Shown: positions 12,650 through 13,267 of the stretch, piece by piece
How the letters are laid out: each line of letters begins with the position of its first letter
How positions within the stretch are numbered: position 1 is the stretch's first letter
Source of the DNA: JAXHUH01 sp034211175
Lineage (GTDB): Bacteria > Actinomycetota > Acidimicrobiia > Acidimicrobiales > CAIXPF01
NCBI GenBank assembly: GCA_034211175.1
Contig: JAXHUH010000242.1
Location: 1-13,267, forward strand
DNA: 13,267 nucleotides
Direction: 5' to 3'
Notes under the pieces: model-generated
Databases searched by the model: none
Seen by the model: only the letters and a program-made list of their open reading frames with translations
Told to the model about the DNA's origin: nothing
Made by a program: the position numbers and the translations under genes

Positions 12650-13267
12650 ATGTTGCGCTTCATTCGAGACTTCGTCGGCGTGGTGGCGGTCGCCTTGGCG
12701 GGTGCGCTCGGCGCGTTCCTCGTGTACGGGCTGGTGACGTCCGCGTCCGGGCCCGGAAACGCGTTCGACGTCGTGGACGGTGAGCTCGCGGGCGCGCGTC
12801 GCCCCGCGCAGGCGCCCACGGAGGACATCGAGCCGCCCGAGGTCGCGAGCGAGGTCGCCCTGGCCGAGGCCGCGCTCGTCGCATCGCCGCCCGAGGACGT
12901 CGACGTCGACATCCCGGCCGACAGCGACGACGAGGCCGAGGACGGGACCGGCGACGACGGCGACGATCCCGGCGACCGCGAGGACGCCGGCGCGTCGACC
13001 GAGGTCGCGGCGCCGACGACCGAGCGCCCGTCGTCGAAGGTGACGGCGACGCCGCTCACCGCACCGTCGACCACGACGACCGCGGCGCCCGGCCCTCGTC
13101 GCAGCGCCGACGTCCCCGGCACGACGTTCACCCCGGCCACGGTCCCGACCACGGCCGCACCGACGACCGCGGCGCCGACACCGAGGCGCCCGGCCACGAC
13201 GCGTCAGTCGACCACGACGCGTCAGCCCACGACGACGGCGCGGCCGACGACGACGGCGCGGCCGACG
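12650..13267 (+). CDS. N-terminal part of a membrane-anchored Thr/Pro-rich protein
   Basis: 206 residues are visible and the frame is open at the right edge. ATG 12650 is the first possible start after an in-frame TAA at 12641-12643. A short basic N-terminus (MLRFIRD) leads into one membrane segment (about 8-29), so this is a signal anchor with the rest outside the cell. An acidic stretch (about 82-112, many Asp and Glu) follows. From about 115 onward the protein is Thr/Pro/Ala-rich and ends in four hexapeptide repeats. Such linkers usually hold an extracellular domain away from the membrane and are often O-glycosylated in actinobacteria; the functional domain is beyond the window. The ribosome site is weak (GGTAAGAG). 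Function unknown. Confidence 0.7.
   Translation, partial: MLRFIRDFVGVVAVALAGALGAFLVYGLVTSASGPGNAFDVVDGELAGARRPAQAPTEDIEPPEVASEVALAEAALVASPPEDVDVDIPADSDDEAEDGTGDDGDDPGDREDAGASTEVAAPTTERPSSKVTATPLTAPSTTTTAAPGPRRSADVPGTTFTPATVPTTAAPTTAAPTPRRPATTRQSTTTRQPTTTARPTTTARPT
13196..13267 (+). repeat. Four 18-bp coding repeats (TTxxxT hexapeptides)
   Basis: Consecutive 18-bp units at 13196-13213, 13214-13231, 13232-13249 and 13250-13267 encode TTRQST, TTRQPT, TTARPT and TTARPT. The last two units are identical in DNA. The array reaches the window edge, so its full copy number is unknown. Such identical in-frame units are prone to length change by slippage. Confidence 0.85.

Noticed and set aside
12615..12737. 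Short plus-strand frame starting at ATG 12615, just after the TACTGT box
   Set aside because: It overlaps the membrane-anchored gene in another frame, is Trp/Ser/Arg-rich without hydrophobic pattern, and its ATG would fall upstream of the predicted start point.

Overview
The window is a very GC-rich bacterial chromosome segment with strong G/C bias at third codon positions, GTG starts, several probable leaderless promoters and divergent regulator/target pairs. The gene families point to an actinobacterium. Repertoire and style (CYP125-like P450, acyl-CoA-linked phosphotransferase, F420-type luciferase-like protein, Thr/Pro-rich anchored protein) suggest class Acidimicrobiia, but this is inferred without a marker gene. 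No rRNA, tRNA, CRISPR, transposase or integrase was seen.

Layout. 1-568: the 3' end of a membrane-anchored exported protein, then two 37-bp-spaced copies of a hairpin repeat that begins on its stop codon. 569-3246: a divergent pair, an APH/ACAD10-type phosphotransferase (minus) and a cytochrome P450 (plus). The P450 stop codon sits in a 30-bp tandem repeat that repeats the stop in frame, followed by a strong hairpin. 3310-3741: a small unknown protein. 3775-6604: a vapBC toxin-antitoxin module lying between an intact tet(M)/otr(A)-like ribosomal protection GTPase gene and a decayed copy of that gene's 3' end. 6818-8160: an Rrf2 regulator with the ligand pattern of the [2Fe-2S] redox sensor RsrR, divergent from an NmrA-like NAD(P)-binding protein. 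Two tandem 27-bp dyads lie between them. 8174-8977: a Bax-inhibitor-1/YccA-type membrane protein. 9105-10818: a TauE/SafE permease downstream of a phosphotriesterase-like lactonase, probably one operon. 10912-11535: a luciferase-like monooxygenase lacking its N-terminal third. 11725-12540: a short-chain dehydrogenase with a probable leaderless promoter. 12650-13267: the start of a membrane-anchored Thr/Pro-rich protein, running off the window through 18-bp coding repeats.

How they work together. The first half looks catabolic: the P450 and the phosphotransferase share a 175-bp divergent control region and may act on a hydrophobic acid or sterol/terpenoid-like compound. The centre is about stress and defence: ribosome protection, toxin-antitoxin and redox sensing. 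The lactonase and permease may form a hydrolyse-and-export pair. I see no clearly undescribed multi-gene system. The best leads are the vapBC insertion between copies of the tet-like gene end, the RsrR-like double operator, and the stop-codon-embedded repeats.
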